Below are positions 12,598 through 14,686 of a stretch of 14,686 bases of DNA, one piece after another. The translations under genes were made by a program, and so were the position numbers. The notes below the pieces were generated by a model, which worked only from the letters and a program-made list of their open reading frames with translations, searched no databases and was not told the origin of the DNA. Source of the stretch: Kiritimatiellia bacterium (GTDB lineage Bacteria; Verrucomicrobiota; Kiritimatiellia; RFP12; UBA1067); NCBI GenBank assembly GCA_017999015.1, contig JAGOBZ010000029.1, positions 1-14,686 on the forward strand, given 5' to 3'. Within the stretch, counting starts at the first letter, position 1, and each line of letters begins with the position of its first letter.

Positions 12598-14331
12598 TCA
12601 CTCCGTCAGAGCGGCCTTCACCTGTTCCATGAAGGCCTCAAGTGTCATCGCGCCTTGGTCGCCGTCCGCGCGGCTACGCACCGAAACCACGCCGGCCTCG
12701 GCGTCGCGTCCGCCCACGACCAGCATATACGGCACCTTTTCAAGCTGCGCCTTGCGGATCTTCGCGCCGAGCTTCTCGTTGTCGGCATCCACCGTCATGC
12801 GGACATCCGCCTCGCGCAGACGCCGTTCGATCCCGCGGGCATACTCAAGCTGTCCGGCCGTGATCGGCAGCACGCGCACCTGTTCCGGCGCCAGCCACAC
12901 CGGGAAGGCACCGGCGTAGTGCTCGATCAGAATGCCGAAAAAGCGCTCCAGGCTGCCGAGCAGCGCGCGGTGCACCATGTAGGGCTGGTGCTCCTTGCCG
13001 TCTTCGCCGATATACGACAGGTTGAAACGCTCGGGCAGGTTGAAATCGAATTGGATGGTTCCGAGCTGCCACGGCCGCCCCAGCGCATCTTTGATCTTCA
13101 GGTCGATCTTCGGCCCATAAAACGCGCCGCCGCCTTCGTCCACCTGATACGTGATCGACTCCGCCTTGAGCGCGCTCTCGAGCGAGCGCGTCGCCTGCTC
13201 CCAGCGTTCAGGCAGCCCGACCGCCTTCTCAGGGCGCGTGGACAGATACGCGGTGATGTCGGTGAACCCGAAGCGCCGCAGGATGCGCAGGGCAAAGGTC
13301 ACGGTGGCGCGCACCTCGTCCTCGATCTGCTCGGGCGTGCAGAAAATATGGGCGTCGTCCTGGGTAAAGCCGCGCACGCGCAACAGGCCGTGGCGCACGC
13401 CTTCCTTCTCGTAACGGTAGACGGTGCCCAGTTCCGCCCAGCGCAGCGGCAAGTCGCGGTAGGAATAGCGGCGCGTCTTGTAAATCTGGATATGGAACGG
13501 GCAGTTCATCGGCTTGACGAAATACTGCTCGACTGCGGCATGCGAGCCCTCGCCCTCGGTCACGTTCATGCACGGGAACATGCTCTCGCGGTAAAAGCCC
13601 AGATGACCCGAGGTCTCCCACAGCTTCGCGCGCCCGACATGTGGCGAGAAAACCATTTCATAGCCGGCACGGAAGTGCTCGCGCCGCCAGAAGTCCTCGA
13701 TCGCCACGCGGATGCGCGCGCCTTTGGGATGCCAGTGCGCCAGGCCGGGGCCGACCTCCTCGCTGATGCTGAACAGCTCCAGCTCTTTGCCGAGCTTGCG
13801 ATGGTCGCGCCGCTTGGCCTCTTCGATCCGCGCCAAGGCCGCGTCAAGCGCCTCCTGCGAAACGTCGGCCATGCCGTACAAGCGCTGCAGCATCGGGTTG
13901 CTCTCGTCGCCGCGATAGTATGAACCGGCCACCGCCATCAGCTTGACCGCGCCGATCTCGGCGGTCGTCGCCACGTGGGGCCCGCGGCAGAGGTCGGTGA
14001 ACCCGCCGCAGGTATACAGCGTGACCGCCTCACCGGCCGGAATGTCAGCCAGGCGCTCCAGCTTGTAGGGCTGGCCCGACAGCAGCGCGGCGGCCTCGTC
14101 GCGCGTGACCTCGCGCCGCTCGAACGGCAGACCGGCTTTAATCAGCGCCTTGATCGCCGCTTCGATCGCCGGGAAATCCTCGGGCGAGAGACGGTGAGCC
14201 ATGTCGAAATCATAGTAGAATCCGTCTTCTGTTGACGGGCCGATATCCAGCTTCACATCCGGGTACAGCTTACAGACCGCAGCGGCCATCACATGGGCCG
14301 CGCTATGCCGCATCACATCCAGTGCTTCCAC
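12598..14331 (-). CDS. thrS: Threonyl-tRNA synthetase lacking the TGS domain, 577 aa
   Basis: The enzyme charges tRNA-Thr with threonine. The editing (N2) domain begins at once: H9-x-x-x-H13 (HSAAH) with C115 and H119 in GGFTDLCRGPH, the residues that clear mischarged Ser-tRNA-Thr. The class II core follows: zinc ligands C277 (MNCPFH), H328 (DDAHIF) and H454 (MVHRALLGS), motif 2 around RYEKEGVRHGLLRVRGFTQ, and motif 3 around HRALLGSLERFFGILIEHY. An anticodon-binding domain fills about 480-577. The usual enzyme is about 640 residues with an N-terminal TGS domain, which is missing here. The GTG start at 14331 has GGAGG six bases upstream and an in-frame TAA two codons before it, so the absence is not a start-choice artefact. 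infC follows after 127 bp; thrS-infC adjacency is common and suggests one operon. Confidence 0.97.
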   Translation of the reverse strand: MEALDVMRHSAAHVMAAAVCKLYPDVKLDIGPSTEDGFYYDFDMAHRLSPEDFPAIEAAIKALIKAGLPFERREVTRDEAAALLSGQPYKLERLADIPAGEAVTLYTCGGFTDLCRGPHVATTAEIGAVKLMAVAGSYYRGDESNPMLQRLYGMADVSQEALDAALARIEEAKRRDHRKLGKELELFSISEEVGPGLAHWHPKGARIRVAIEDFWRREHFRAGYEMVFSPHVGRAKLWETSGHLGFYRESMFPCMNVTEGEGSHAAVEQYFVKPMNCPFHIQIYKTRRYSYRDLPLRWAELGTVYRYEKEGVRHGLLRVRGFTQDDAHIFCTPEQIEDEVRATVTFALRILRRFGFTDITAYLSTRPEKAVGLPERWEQATRSLESALKAESITYQVDEGGGAFYGPKIDLKIKDALGRPWQLGTIQFDFNLPERFNLSYIGEDGKEHQPYMVHRALLGSLERFFGILIEHYAGAFPVWLAPEQVRVLPITAGQLEYARGIERRLREADVRMTVDADNEKLGAKIRKAQLEKVPYMLVVGGRDAEAGVVSVRSRADGDQGAMTLEAFMEQVKAALTE

Positions 14332-14337
14332 GCCTTA

Positions 14338-14342
14338 CCTCC
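14338..14342 (-). promoter_or_regulatory. Ribosome-binding site that fixes the thrS GTG start
   Basis: GGAGG on the minus strand six bases before GTG at 14331, with an in-frame TAA between the two. It supports a start directly at the editing domain. Confidence 0.8.
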
Positions 14343-14488
14343 ATGCCGGGGAGCCTACAAACGCCCGCCGACCAATGAAAAAAATGACATTCCAGTGTCC
14401 TGTATCTGCTGCCAGAAGTCAAGCCGACGACAGACGGAAAAAAGGAAGAAGTAAAAAGGAGGAAGGAAATCAGAGGTCAAAATCAGAG

Positions 14489-14523
14489 GTCAGAGATCGG
14501 AGATCGGAGGTCGGAGGTCAGAT
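14489..14523. repeat. Five-copy 7-bp array
   Basis: GGTCAGA, GATCGGA, GATCGGA, GGTCGGA and GGTCAGA run head to tail with exact 7-base period. Just before it, ATCAGAGGTC occurs twice (14469-14478 and 14482-14491), extending the array in degenerate form. Confidence 0.7.
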
Positions 14524-14567
14524 CTGGCCAGGAGTGTCGGCAGGCTCGGGAGTGCCGGAAGGGACCG

Positions 14568-14591
14568 AGGACAGGCAAGAATGCCTGTCCT
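14568..14591. repeat. Perfect 9-bp hairpin between inverted heptamer arrays
   Basis: AGGACAGGC (14568-14576), loop AAGAAT, GCCTGTCCT (14583-14591). It sits about midway between the direct heptamer array and its inverted counterpart, giving the region a symmetric layout. Confidence 0.65.
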
Positions 14592-14623
14592 ACCTTGCTG
14601 GCACACGTCAGACGCGCAGGCTC

Positions 14624-14644
14624 TCTGACCTCTGATCTCTGACC
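14624..14644. repeat. Inverted three-copy 7-bp array
   Basis: TCTGACC, TCTGATC and TCTGACC are the reverse complements of GGTCAGA and GATCAGA, so this block is an inverted copy of the array at 14489-14523, about 100 bases away. Together they could pair as the arms of a composite palindrome. Confidence 0.65.
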
Positions 14645-14686
14645 GCTACTCTCTACCCCCGCCGTTTGCCGTGGCGTGCGCCGCCT

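Larger units (their letters stand above)
14332..14686. other. 355-bp non-coding region upstream of thrS, rich in repeats
   Basis: I see no convincing complete gene here. The half next to thrS is purine-rich on the plus strand (14440-14470); a weak minus-strand -35 TTGACT (14422-14417) has no good -10 partner. The half nearer the window end carries heptamer arrays and a hairpin, listed separately. At the very edge, a minus-strand frame ends in TAG at 14655-14653 with the residues GGARHGKRRG; it could be the C-terminus of a neighbouring gene but only 34 bases are visible. Confidence 0.6.

Noticed and set aside
12292..13923. A 543-codon plus-strand open frame opposite infC and thrS
   Set aside because: It is antisense to two unmistakable housekeeping genes; long antisense frames are expected in high-GC coding DNA and it has no domain signature.
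14489..14644. CRISPR array
   Set aside because: Units are 7 bases with no spacers, so this is a simple tandem repeat rather than a CRISPR.
14653..14686. C-terminal end of a minus-strand gene (GGARHGKRRG then TAG)
   Set aside because: Only 34 bases are visible, too little to separate a real gene end from chance; noted in the region entry only.

Overview
This is high-GC bacterial DNA. Gene content and repeat style suggest an environmental or gut member of the PVC superphylum (Kiritimatiellota, Lentisphaerota or Verrucomicrobiota). The pointers are a secreted sialidase-like protein, a very large exported glycoside hydrolase, a Tat-exported hydrolase, and intergenic DNA rich in palindromic elements and 7-bp period arrays. 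This assignment is inference from style; no phylogenetic marker was compared.

Layout from left to right. Positions 1-3134 carry three minus-strand genes: the start of an unidentified protein cut by the window edge, a 282-residue membrane-anchored or exported coiled-coil protein, and a 591-residue exported protein with three Asp-boxes and a LamG-like C-terminal domain. A 206-bp divergent region (3135-3340) holds one good candidate promoter in each direction. Rightward lies a tight three-gene operon (3341-6224) joined by two ATGA overlaps: a COG2509-type FAD dehydrogenase, a YajD-type HNH nuclease and a Tat-exported metallo-beta-lactamase-fold hydrolase. A 142-bp imperfect palindrome (6227-6368) separates it from the convergent 1295-residue clan GH-A glycoside hydrolase (6410-10297, minus).

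Further right, still on the minus strand, transcription order is thrS, infC, dinB, then the glycoside hydrolase. thrS encodes a threonyl-tRNA synthetase with no TGS domain. infC very probably starts at a rare AUC codon and encodes IF-3 with a roughly 60-residue Pro/Ala tail built on 27-bp tandem repeats. The usual infC-rpmI-rplT order is not seen; a two-hairpin cloverleaf-like element and dinB follow infC instead. The last 355 bases hold 7-bp arrays in inverted arrangement around a small perfect hairpin, with no convincing gene.

No CRISPR array, transposase, tRNA, rRNA or recognisable defence system was seen. The most interesting items are the start and tail of infC, the TGS-less ThrRS, the intergenic palindromic elements and the uncharacterised FAD/HNH/MBL operon.
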